Assembly: GCA_022453515.1 (NCBI GenBank)
Contig: JAJNNY010000101.1
Location: 17,912 to 81,911 of the forward strand
Source of the DNA: Astrocystis sublimbata
Lineage: Eukaryota; Ascomycota; Sordariomycetes; Xylariales; Xylariaceae
Reading direction: 5' to 3'
DNA length: 64,000 nucleotides
This document shows positions 32,086-42,776 of the stretch, one piece after another. Both the position numbers and the translations under genes were made by a program. Each line of letters starts with the position of its first letter. Position 1 is the first letter of the stretch. The notes below the pieces were generated by a model. The model saw only the letters and a list, made by a program, of their open reading frames with translations, did no database searches and was not told the DNA's origin.

Positions 32086-33360
32086 GTACCATGGTAGATT
32101 GTGAGTATCATCTGCTTTAGTCATCACCATGTGTGGTTGTACCTCTTCTTAAATGATGATAGCCAGACTTATGTCCAGTCTTCAAGGTTGTCCGGTCTTG
32201 TGCCCAGTCTCTTCGTCTCTACCTGCAATCAGTGCCACATGGACTCCCAGTCCCGTCAGTCTGATTCAGACTGCCTACCTTGGTCCATGCTCGGGGCCTA
32301 CCACACGAGTCAGGTAATACGAAATTCGTTGCGTAGACTGGGGAAATGTGGGGGTTTAAGGCTGAAGGTCCTCCCATTGCAGCTAGTAGATCTCGCAAGT
32401 TCGCAAGATGTAACAGTTGCTCACTGCTTATACGATTGTTGCCCCCTCCTTACATCTTCAATTGTCGTCTATCTTACATTATACGATAGCCCTAAGAATA
32501 ACATTGCATGAAGATAGGCTTGAGATTGGCCGGCGTCCTGTACCTCAGGCTATCCGTGGTTTCCAATTCTCGGTTGCTTTGACCCATCGAAATTTTGCCG
32601 ATCTCTTCAATTTTGTTCATGATTCAACTACAGAAAGATCCTCATTCCGAATATTCTCTCTCGCCATCCATTGCATCATGAAACGAGAAGCTCCGGTGAT
32701 GTCAGTGGAAAAGGAGCTACACAGCCCTACGACTTTTATTCCTTTGTAGGACCTGTTAGTCAGATCATTGGGGGTGGCATAGATTCTTCAGGGTAGTGTT
32801 TCCGGTCAGAAGTCCCACCTCAGCATTGCCGGCCGGCACTTATCATCATCGCGCTGAGAGCCCACTCAACTAGCCGCCAGAACTTGGTGTTAGTGACTCC
32901 ATGTATGAGAGATTTTGCTGTCTTAAATGCGCCGTATAATATATCATGGATGCCAAATATAAATATTGCAGCTCGCAGTTGAATATGATCTCATATGCTC
33001 ATTTGCCTCTTTGAAAACAGTTGGAAATGAGTGGAGCACAAAGGGAAAAGAAAGGTCAGGCAGCAGTTTACTGCGCCGCCTTGGCGCTTCTAGCGCCTGC
33101 TCAGGGGCTTTTAGTCTGTTAATGCTACACGCCAGACCTTCGTATGTACACTAACTAATACCAAGTAAGCCCAGCCTCAATTGGGTCTCGAACAATGATT
33201 GGTCTTATAATTAGAATATGGGGTGAATGTTAAGATGAGCGTCACGATCTATCAGCATATATATCTCACGACATGGCCTCAACTGAGTGACGTGTGAGAT
33301 TCCGACCGCCATCACTATTCCATCTTGTGTCATTCATTTACAATAGTATCACCCCCCAAG
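32086..33360. other. Intergenic, no gene seen
   Basis: About 1.27 kb upstream of the GH76 gene. No coding pattern, repeat or RNA recognised. Confidence 0.5.
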
Positions 33361-35078
33361 ATGGCTAGATTTTCTTCTTTGTCTCTCAATCAGCTCTTGC
33401 TGTCCGCCACCAGCGTCGCCGCTGCCGGGCTAACAGTAGATGTGAATGATGCAGGTTAGTCTACGCGTCTGCTCCTAGGCCTATCCCCCATCTGATAGAG
33501 CAACAAGCTAACAGATTTACCAGCCTCAATCAAGAAAGCTGCGAGCGTTGTCGCCGAGGACCTCATGAGCTTCTATACTGGCGAAATTCCAGGCATCCTT
33601 CCCGGGCCCCCGCCCGATGGCGACTACTACTGGTGGACGGGCGGTGCTCTGTGGGCCACGATGCTGGACTACAGGATCCGCACCGGCGACGACCAGTACG
33701 ACGATAAGATTCGCGAGGGGATCTCGTGGCAGACTGGTGACAAGAACGACTTCTTACCAGCCAATTGGACTGCCTCGGAAGGCAACGACGACCAGGCTAT
33801 CTGGGCCATGACTGCCCTGCTCGCAGGGGAGACAGGGTTCGAGAAGTCGAAAAGCAAGGATGCCGTTGAATGGCCAACCCTGGCGCAAACCGTTTTCGAG
33901 CAGCAGTCTGAGCGCCGTGTCGAGAACGGATCGTGCGCGGACGCGCTGAGGTGGCAGATATTCCCAACCAACACCGGCTACAATTACGTTCAGAGTAAGC
34001 AACCGCTTCCATCATCAACCAACAGTCGGATTGCTACAGTGAGGCGAAAGAGCAAAAAGAAAGAAGAAAAAGAAGAAAAAAGGAAAGTGAATGACATACT
34101 TACTGATCGAATTGCCAGCTCTCGCGAACGTAGCTAATGCAAACATCGGCGCTCGTCTGAGTCTGCTAGACCGCGACAACAAGACCTTGACGAAGTCAGT
34201 GGAGGATACGTTCAAGTTTCTGCAAGATGTCAAGCTCATCGACTCCAAATTCAACGTATACGACGGCGTCCAGCTCATGGAATGCAACAGCGCAGGTGGT
34301 AGGTTTGCTCGCTTTTAATACCCTCCTTCCCATATCTAAAAAAAAAAAAGCATTGTTGCAAGACTGTATAATCGAGGTACTAACTCCATCAGTCAACAAG
34401 ATCCAATCTTCCTACACTGCCGGGCTTGCCATCGAAGCTGCCGCAGTGCTGCACAACGTCACAGATGTCGAGAAGTGGAAGGATCTCACCGACGGTCTCG
34501 TCAAGAACACCATCGACGTCTTCTTCCCCAACGGCATCGCAACAGAGGTCGCCTGCGAGCCTTCTAAGTGCACCACAGACTTCACGTTCTACAAGTCGGT
34601 TCTCCTCAGGAGCTTGGCATCCACGACAGTGGTGGCACCATGGACCGCGGACGTCATCAACCCGGTTCTGAAGAGCAGCGCCAAGGCTGCGGCCGAGAGC
34701 TGCACCGGAGGTAAAAATGGCCGCCTGTGTGGACTTGTTTGGGATGGCAAGGATGACAAGAAGACGGGGGCAGGACAACAGGTACGATCTCTCTCCCCCG
34801 GTTATCAAATTTCCATCTTTGATCAGATGGAAGCATGCTCGCCGGATTGATTACTAACTTCATCGCAGATGAGTGTCCTCAGCTCGCTCCTCGCCCTCTT
34901 GCCCGCGGAAGCCAAGTCTACTGGCACCGGCGGTTCCAACAACGGATCATCTTCCACCAATGACCCTTCAGGGACATCCTCCCCTACCCCTACTCCTACT
35001 GACAATGCGGGTGCCTCTGTAGGCGTGAGCGTCGCGCTCCTCGGCAGTGTAATGCTCACGGGCTTCATGCTTAACTAA
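33361..35078 (+). CDS. GPI-anchored GH76 endo-1,6-alpha-mannosidase, Dfg5/Dcw1 type
   Basis: Five exons: 33361-33454, 33524-33994, 34119-34298, 34393-34781, 34869-35078; 447 residues. Dfg5/Dcw1 enzymes are thought to move GPI proteins from their anchors into the wall glucan. The signal peptide covers about 1-23. The (alpha/alpha)6 GH76 domain shows DGDYYWWTGGALWATMLDY, the catalytic Asp pair in EGNDDQAIWAM, CADALRWQIF, and the conserved Cys near CNSAG and CEPSKCTTD. A Ser/Thr/Pro linker and the C-terminal hydrophobic ASVGVSVALLGSVMLTGFML give the GPI signal. Donors: GTTAGT, GTAAGC, GTAGGT, GTACGA. The exon 3 donor at 34299 is chosen over GTGGTA four bases upstream because it keeps both frame and family sequence. 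The frame is intact. Confidence 0.88.
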
Positions 35079-36453
35079 GTAGTATTGTAGGTTATGGCCC
35101 TAAAATTTGAGCTGCAAGTGATACAACTTGTGGTACCATTTATAGAATGTTATCTTCGCCCCCATCCGGAGCATACATCATCAATTTAGTAATCTACACT
35201 AACATGTGATTATAAGAAGTTGAGGAAGTTAGTTGCAATAGTAGATAGTTAACAGCACTTCATAAGCGTGTATTGTACTCACATATGCTATCAATACCTG
35301 TACTATGTACACGTGAAGGACACCATTCCAGCTCAAAGAGTACTGTACATGTACAGTACAGCTTTCACAAGTTCAGAGACATGTTCAAACGTTCACAAGT
35401 CGCATCATCTGCCGGATTCCCATGCAACCAATAGCAGTTAGACTTCAGGTACACCTGCGCAAAACCTTGAATTGACTCAGAGCAGTCATGGACCGTATAT
35501 TTGAATAAAATCGGGCGATTACTTTCTGATGGGGATCGTGATCAAATTGATGTGGCCAAAACAAAAGTCCAGTGCGACTCCCCGTACATTCTTGGCTCCA
35601 GATGATCCAAGAAGTTCATTTGTACAACTGTCCTATCAACAAATTTGCAGTCTCTGAGGAGGTTTGGGTAACAGTATCACAAATATCCAATAGTGCGATG
35701 ATATTGGATAACCATTGATGCATATCATCGAGCTAGAAACTGCCGATTGAAAGCGACCTCTCCGTCTTGTTGGTACCAGCAAACAGCTTTGCACATCGTG
35801 ACACCGCGCACTGTTCAGCGCAGAGACCAAGATCGTGTCAAGCTCTGCGGCAGGCTGCCAGTGACATCGCGAGTTTACACGACCCCGCAGTTCGTGATTA
35901 CTAGATTGGCAGGCATTGAAACTCTGATAGCAAATTTGAGTAAAGTGTCTGTAAGATGAGTACAGTAAACAGTCTTACAAAGCGTCACTATACCTAACCA
36001 AGACGCATATGTGACACTGATTAACAAATTCATCTGATGTTCACGTCCAAATAACTCAGTAGTACAGAAACAAAGCCACAGCACTTTGATGCTCCGCAGA
36101 GTCTAGACTCTAGCTATTTTGAGAGTCTAGTGTCAGGTAAATGTCTCTCAAGTTCTCCTCACTGTTTATCGTATCACATTGTGTGAGTATGTACAAGACA
36201 GCTCTTTGCTATCTTCACCTTGGCTGACGGTACTGGGAGCACCAGAACCCAAAGTCAGATGCCAGAGCCCAGAGGCTTGAAGCATAGTTATGACAAACCC
36301 CATGATTGAAACCCAAGACCTAAAGCACCATCACCTACAGTCATAACTCCAAGTTCATGCACCAAGAATGTCAAATCTCACATTCACTGAAGCGGAGCAC
36401 ATTAACCTCTCCAGTCTCTCGCCCTTGAGCAAGAGAGCTAACCCAGGATAAGT
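35079..36453. other. Intergenic, no gene seen
   Basis: About 1.37 kb. AT-rich start and short palindromic stretches near 35340 (GTACATGTAC). No gene recognised. Confidence 0.5.
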
Positions 36454-37722
36454 ATGGGAGGCGGTCCGGAATGGAAACAGCCGGATGGCAGCAAACGAGG
36501 AGGCCGCAGCAGAACCTTACCTAGGAGCTCTAGCCCTTGCTCTCAATCCAGCCCCGGTAGCTGTATACTAACCGCACCCTCCGGTTCACTGCCGGGACCC
36601 CGCGTCCAGGGGCTTGACTACCCGGACGGAGTGCCTGACAGCCGGAGCTCCTCACAGAACTACCACAGCTCCGGCACGGGGGTATGCGAGGGGGCATGTG
36701 ACGATAATTCATTTCGAAGCGTGGGCTTGAGCCTTGACCTAACCCTAAACCTGGACCTGAACCTGAACACCAGTCTCAGACCTAATGACAACCCTGAACC
36801 CAATCCTCACTCCCACAACAACAACACTGATCCCAATACCTCTTTCAACAACAATACTACCACCATCATCACCATAATCACTACCACTACCATGCCCTGC
36901 ACCCCTTCCAACATCACCTCCAACCCCACGGGCAGTGCAAACACCACAATGCCCAACCGGGGTTCTGATAACATGGTATGCCACTACCGCTGGCCCAAGA
37001 TCAAGGTCAAGGTCAATGTCAACGTAGCCCCAACTATCAACCCAAGCCCCCCACGCTCCCCAGAGAGTTCCGTTACCAGCGCCCATGCCACCGGGATCAT
37101 CCACATGCCCGGCTCGAACGTAGGTTTAGGCCCAAGCTCGCCCATTCTACCCCTTGATGCACCGGGCGCACATGCAGCAGCGGCCGACCCCAAGACCGAA
37201 TCAAAGGCAAACACTAACACAAACACCAAGTCCATCACCGATACCACTGCCAAAGCAGATACCGACCTCAACGGAGACGTTGTCACCAAAATGACTCCCA
37301 ACAACGCCAAGGTCAACATGAACGGCAAGGCCGACATCAACGCCCAGGCCAAAGCCAAAGCCAACATGGAACCAAGAACCGGTAACAACAGCACCGGCAA
37401 CAACAGTACCGGCAACAAAACCGGCACCACCACCAGCAAGAGTTCCGGCTCCGGTTCCTCCTCCAACTCAAGCTCGAACAACGCCACCACCGCCAACCCT
37501 ACATTCACTCCGCCGCCCACCCCTCCCCGCACGGTTACCAGCTTCAACAACTCCTCCATCACCGCAACCCGCGCCCCAAACAATTTCCAGCGCTTCGATG
37601 AGCCCGTTGTCCAGCGCGTCGCCCTGCCCGATGGCGGCTACGGCGGCGCCACGCATGTTCCACGGACACCGTGGATTCCTATCCCGAAGCCGAAGAAGAA
37701 GTTCGACAAGCCGTGGTGTTAA
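36454..37722 (+). CDS. Low-complexity Asn/Thr/Ser/Pro-rich protein with a compact C-terminal motif
   Basis: A single open frame of 422 codons with no recognisable domain. Composition is extreme: Ser/Pro/Gly-rich start, alternating Leu-Asx run (LDLTLNLDLNLN), Asn/Thr runs, alternating KVKVNVNV, Lys/Asn/Ala/Thr stretch and GNNSTG repeats. It ends in a compact module, ALPDGGYGGATHVPRTPW then IPKPKKKFDKPW, that looks like a conserved tail on a disordered body. The codons strongly favour C in third position, as in real genes. The opposite strand is also open over 600 bp (36984-37583), an effect of the biased composition. No signal peptide or membrane segment. Probably real, function unknown; the start codon is not certain. 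Confidence 0.55.
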   Translation: MGGGPEWKQPDGSKRGGRSRTLPRSSSPCSQSSPGSCILTAPSGSLPGPRVQGLDYPDGVPDSRSSSQNYHSSGTGVCEGACDDNSFRSVGLSLDLTLNLDLNLNTSLRPNDNPEPNPHSHNNNTDPNTSFNNNTTTIITIITTTTMPCTPSNITSNPTGSANTTMPNRGSDNMVCHYRWPKIKVKVNVNVAPTINPSPPRSPESSVTSAHATGIIHMPGSNVGLGPSSPILPLDAPGAHAAAADPKTESKANTNTNTKSITDTTAKADTDLNGDVVTKMTPNNAKVNMNGKADINAQAKAKANMEPRTGNNSTGNNSTGNKTGTTTSKSSGSGSSSNSSSNNATTANPTFTPPPTPPRTVTSFNNSSITATRAPNNFQRFDEPVVQRVALPDGGYGGATHVPRTPWIPIPKPKKKFDKPWC

Positions 37723-38666
37723 ATGAGTTGCTGTCTGTTCTCTGCTTGTTGTCTCCTTTTCCACGGGTCCCTTTTCACAGTGTCCTTTACTTTGTCCATC
37801 ATTGCCCACCTCCGCACTAATTACCTAGTGTCGGGCGGGATCTGTGATACAAGGGGAGAGATCACTCAGGCAATGAGGGAAGGAACGAAGGAACGAAGGA
37901 ACGAAGGAACGAAGGAACGGGACGGACTAAACTGTCAAGGAAGGAAGGAAGGAACAGAACCTCAACACTAAAGGGAACCTAATATTGTCTTGTTTGAAGC
38001 ACAGACTTGAAGACTTGATCGCTTATATACAGAGCTTTGATCACACTTGCAGACACGACGAACAGGCAGGCAGGCACCGATACACCACCAGTGGAAGCTA
38101 CAGCTACTTTCACACACAATGTAATGACCATCATGTAATACCACCCAAGTACTCAGTCAGTCAGCATCAAAATCGAAATCCGAGGTGCTTACACCAACTC
38201 ACTTTACCTGCCTTGCCTTCCTATCCCGTGACATAAAGACCCGTGATTGCTTGATCGCTTGGTCGATTGATATTCTAATTATTTCACACTTGCTCAGTAC
38301 CTAATTAGCCCGATAGCTAGCTCAGTGACTCCAGATGTCGGTCGGTCAGTAATTGAGATCTTATTGTGTATGAATGATTGTGACCTAATTCTTACAATAC
38401 TACACGTATCATACAGTTGATTTGGCTTGATTACAGGTAAGTAAGTAAGTATGTAGCAACTTTTCCAGAGAAGGTCTATCTATATCAAAGCCTTTCTTTC
38501 GTATAGCTAACCCAGGATGCGATTCATATGCTCATATGCTCATAACTCGTTAATTCATGAACTCCGCCTCTTTTCTCTTCCTTTCTTCTCCTTCTTCACC
38601 GCAATCTCCATCTCCATCTCCATTCCTCTCCTCCCCTCTGCCTTGAGCAAGACCTCATCTCTTTTC
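37723..38666. other. Intergenic with a GAAGGAAC tandem repeat
   Basis: Between convergent ends. Positions about 37879-37919 are a run of AAGGAACG units (5 copies). No gene seen in the rest. Confidence 0.6.
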
Positions 38667-40160
38667 TCACGCGCTGTAAGAAGACACATAATACTGCGCA
38701 TTCCACGTTAGCTCAACTCCAACCCAGGCAAAAAAACCCCATTTCCAAGAAAAAAAAAAAAAAAACTCACCGTAACAACGGAGTCCTCCCCCCCAACATC
38801 CTCGCGATGCGGCACATAAACATACAAAATGAGCGCATGATCGTCCGCAAAGCACGCAATGACCCTACCATCGAGACGTCCAACACTAAGGACCTTGCTC
38901 CAATCCTTTCCATCGACTCTAACAGTCGCCCACTTCTGCGGGCCTTCGGATTTATACTTCGTCGACGGATGCTCTTCTAGCGCGCATGACAGCTGCGCAG
39001 GGTCCAGCTGCGGGTTCTCGAGGCCGTCCCAGCGCGACTCGACGTCGAGGGCGTCGGTGTCGAGGCGCAGACGCAGGGAGCCGTGCATGTTGGCGCTGAG
39101 TTCGAGTTTGGGGCTTCCACTTCCTCCTCCTGCTCCTCCTCCTGCACCTCCACCGAATCCAGTTCCACCACCTCCACCACCACTCTTATCGCCAGGATAC
39201 AGCGCCGTCGACCCGCCCCCGCGCGCCGCGACCGCAAGTTTCGTAAAGCGATCCGAAATCGCCTTTAGCTGCAGCAGCGGCGGCAGCTGGATATGGACAT
39301 CCGGCTCTCTTACCTTTGGCTGCATAATGGTCTCGACCGTCTCCGGGTGCAGCACGCGCACGGGTATGTCCTGGGTGATGATCTTCTCGCGTTCGCGCTG
39401 GAGATTTGTCTCTAGGGGTTCGGCGTTGAAGACTCCGTCCTCGTCATCCTCTCCACCAAAGGGATCCTCGCTTCCGGGACGGTTGGCGGGGTTCAGGTTA
39501 AACCGCGCCACGCCCTGAGGACCGCCAGTGTTTGGATTGTTGGAGGGCGCGGTCGAGGTGGTTATTGTCATGGACAGGATCGGCACGCCGTCTTTCTTGG
39601 TCAGCCGGATCGAGGCCGAGACGGCGTTGGTGGCGGATTTCAGGGCGCGTTGGAGTGGGATTAAGGGCAGCTCGAGGTTTATCGTGTTGTTGGGCTCGGC
39701 GGATTGGATCGTCCAGTTGTCGAGGATGAAGTCGATTGAGAGGGAGCTGCGAGCCTGGGGTTAGTTCGGATCAAATCAGACCAGACTAATGTCAGGCCAG
39801 AATATGAGATTGCATGTGTATTTCTCTGCAGGTGTGTGTATATGTGTAGCGTCAATGTACAGGGATGCACTCACGCCCAGACTTGCGACCCCGTGTCGGG
39901 TATCACGGTGAAGCGCACCGTCTCATCGTCGAGGCGCACCCACGCGATCTTCTCGAGTGACGAGAGCGCCGCCACCAGCTCTGTTAGGAGGACTCTGCGT
40001 TAGTCAATTTGTAAGTACACTGGGTGGGTAGTGTATGGCGACGTAGGGGCAGGCAAAGGCAGCAGATAGGCAGGCGAGAAGGGTTCGATGAGATGAGATG
40101 AGATGAGCAGGGCGTACTTGAGAACGTGCGCGTATTTCGCAAGCTGGCTTTGAACCTCAT
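38667..40160 (-). CDS. hus1: Hus1, checkpoint clamp subunit (9-1-1 complex)
   Basis: Four exons: 40160-40118, 39980-39875, 39746-38771, 38693-38667; 383 residues. Hus1 forms the Rad9-Rad1-Hus1 ring loaded at DNA damage sites in the nucleus. The N-terminus MRFKASLRN, then [17 protein letters not shown], matches the PCNA-like fold of Hus1. [33 protein letters not shown] and the C-terminal [19 protein letters not shown] are family landmarks. The last exon is only 27 nt (YYVSSYSA plus stop) after a 77-nt intron whose donor is followed by a long T run. Without it the protein would end in unrelated residues. A Gly-rich insert (about residues 232-259) interrupts the second half. The acidic stretch [11 protein letters not shown] is another loop insertion. 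All junctions are in phase. Confidence 0.92.
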
Positions 40161-41636
40161 GGTTGCTTTTTTCTTCTCAGATTCTTGCGCTACCCTGAGT
40201 ATAGAGGTGCCTAGATAAGAAAGAGACGTCGTATTGATATTAGGTACGACTTAGGTAATTTACATGTGGTCAACTGAGCCGAGGTCGGGTGTGTCGTGAT
40301 GTGAAGTTTGGAGGGGTAGATTGTAGATAGACGCGACCAGACGCGTCGAGGACCGCAAGTCAATTCAATTAATTAATCGGATTTAGCTAGCGCGTACAGC
40401 AGCACTTGCCAAATTCAGATGACATCCAGGGCCTTGCACCATTTCTAACACCGCGAACTTTGTAGCAGCAACAGAAGCATTAGGTTAGGTAGGTAATCTT
40501 CCACTATTCAGAGCTTGGGGAATACTGGTTGATTGGCTAATTATTTCACCTTGAAGATGCAAGCAGTAGGATTGTAGTATGGTTTCTCATCGACTCAAGC
40601 ACACTTAACATCCCACCATAGGTAATTAACAAACCAATCACCCAAGGCATACATAACACAGCTATAGCAACATCAATAACATTCCACACCGCATGCAATG
40701 TATTAATCAACTGATCGAATAGAAGTAGCGTCTTGCGTATTACAGAAGTGTGTACCTAGCGTACCTAGAAGAAAGCGCAAACCTGAAGCCCGCCAGATTT
40801 GGTATGGTGTGGTATGGTATGGTCTGGCTCTATATAAATTCATGCGGGAACGCGCGCGGGGAAGGTGACATTGGCCTTGGTGCCTTTGATCGCCTTGATC
40901 GCCGACAGTGCCGCGAGGACAACCCCTGCTAGTGCCTCCCGAAAGCTGCCTTACCAAGCTGCCTAGCGTGTCTGCCTGCCTAGGTAGCGCCCTAGCGTAG
41001 GGGACCGAGGGGACCTACCCCGCCATAGCTGTCATTCCTCCCACCTCCCACCTCGAGCTTTCGAGATTTGGAAGTATGCCGTCGACTTGATTGAAAAGAC
41101 ACAGCCGCACGCATCCTGCCGGTCCGTTTGCTACCAGGTATATTGTTTGTGAAAAGTGTGACGTGTGATGATCCAGGTGAGATCAAATCGAAATGCAAAC
41201 CGAGAAGCGGAAGAGAGAACCAGGCCATGTATCATCCGAAATGGAACAAAGAAAAAAACTCATTAAACGAGATCCGCAACCATATACCCCGAGCCCTGTC
41301 CGTTTCCCGAACTCCAGCTCCCACATGTATCATCCTGTCCTTATAATCCCCGACATGCCTTGCATGCCAGGAAAACTTGTGCCGCCAGTGGCACATCCAT
41401 TCAGTGTCTAGAATCCGTGATTTCTCATCCTTGCTGCCAATCCGGGTGCCCACAGACTCCCGAACTCCGTCAAGTAACGTAATATTTGTGATATCGCATC
41501 GATGTCCAAGACCGCGTGTGATCCTGTCCATATCTGCGTTGATAGTATAGAGTCTTCGTGTCCGAGGGCTATAGTCCGTAGGAATGGATTAAACGATATT
41601 GTTCGTCAATCCTCACGGCGAGAAGAGATCTCTGTG
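40161..41636. other. Intergenic, no gene seen
   Basis: About 1.48 kb, containing the Hus1 promoter on its left. A short GGTATGGTATGGT run lies near 40800-40830. No coding pattern or RNA recognised. Confidence 0.5.
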
Positions 41637-42776
41637 TCAAATATCGGAGAGCTCCCTTTGCGTGCGCAAGATCTGCGCAAAGGGCGGGACCGGAGTCGGA
41701 CTTCTCGGCACATAGTCTTGAGGCTCATGATAGTACCCATCCAACGTCGTCGGAGCGGCCCGGCAGATGATCAGAGAATCACGGTGAGTTAAGCGTGTGA
41801 ACTCCAAGGAATCGCGAGGAACGTCGCGAGGAACGTCGCGAGGAACGTCTCTTTCAGGTCTTCGGGACGGGCCCGCCGAAGGGGTGCTGCTGTTGTTGTA
41901 TCCCCTCAGGAATTCGCGTAACCTTTCCTCCTCGTCTCGCTCGGCCGTGGACAAGGGTCGATCGCCCTGGCGTCGGAGGCTGGGCTCCTGCAGCACCATG
42001 GACTTGGCGCGGCCGCATCTCTCGTTCGCTCTCGTCTCGATGGTCGTGATCTTGCCGCCCAGATTCTTCAATCGATCCTCCTTCGCGGCGGCGGCAGCAG
42101 CGGCCTTGGCCTTCGCAGCCGCGCAAGTCGAGCATTCGCCCACCTTGTCCATCTTGTACTGTTTAAGGCCCGACATATCTGGGCGTGGAGGCTGCGGGGA
42201 GCGTCTGAAGGCGTGGCTCATACGGCGGGTCAGCAGGTTCCGGTGCGCCGGGGCCACGGGCTCCATCGTCGCCAACGACGGCGGCCAGTAGGTATAGGGG
42301 TAGGAGAGCGGCTGCGGCCATCTGAGCGGGTGGCCGCAGGGGTGCTTGGCGGTGGTGCGGCAGATGGGACAGGTCGGCTGGGTGTGCGGGCCACGGTCCA
42401 CGGATTCCTGCAGCCACGTCTGGATGCAATGCGAGCCGAACCTGTGGTTGCAGTGCAGGTGCACCCACGACTCGACGATGCCCTCGGGCGTCTTGATGCC
42501 GACGGGGTCGTGGCAGATGGGACACTCCTCGAGAGGCGGGCCCGCTGCGTCGGCTTCGGCGGCTTCTTCCTCTTCTTCCTCGTGCTCTTCCTGTCTCTGT
42601 TTCTCTTCTTCCTTCGTCTCGGCCTCTTCTATATTGGTGTCGGGGGTAGTATGTGTGTTTGTGACGATGATGGGAGCACTAATAACAGGAGCTGGTACGA
42701 CTCTGTGGCTGGGCTTCTTGGAGAAGAGCTTCTTGAGTGAGCGGAGCTTCACTCCGTGTAGCCGTAGTCGCGGCAT
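41637..42776 (-). CDS. RING-finger protein, probable E3 ubiquitin ligase
   Basis: Intronless, 379 residues. A basic N-terminus is followed by a strongly acidic Glu run (KEEEKQRQEEHEEEEEEA) and a RING-type zinc finger (about 84-145: CPICHDPV, HLHCNHRFGSHCIQTW, PTCPICRTT). A second Cys/His pair KHPCGHP lies just after. The central ligand set is unusual: where RING-H2 has Cys-x-His-x2-His-x2-Cys, this has Gly at the second His position and a His next to the Cys, so one zinc ligand may be shifted. A later Cys pair ([20 protein letters not shown]) stands before an Ala/Lys stretch. The C-terminal third is disordered, with a threefold DVPR repeat from a 12-bp tandem repeat (about 41815-41852). Target unknown. 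Confidence 0.8.
   Translation of the reverse strand: MPRLRLHGVKLRSLKKLFSKKPSHRVVPAPVISAPIIVTNTHTTPDTNIEEAETKEEEKQRQEEHEEEEEEAAEADAAGPPLEECPICHDPVGIKTPEGIVESWVHLHCNHRFGSHCIQTWLQESVDRGPHTQPTCPICRTTAKHPCGHPLRWPQPLSYPYTYWPPSLATMEPVAPAHRNLLTRRMSHAFRRSPQPPRPDMSGLKQYKMDKVGECSTCAAAKAKAAAAAAAKEDRLKNLGGKITTIETRANERCGRAKSMVLQEPSLRRQGDRPLSTAERDEEERLREFLRGYNNSSTPSAGPSRRPERDVPRDVPRDVPRDSLEFTRLTHRDSLIICRAAPTTLDGYYHEPQDYVPRSPTPVPPFAQILRTQRELSDI

Noticed and set aside
36984..37583. Minus-strand frame of 199 codons opposite the low-complexity gene
   Set aside because: Val/Leu repeats reflect the complement of Asn/Thr codons; no motif and poor start context.
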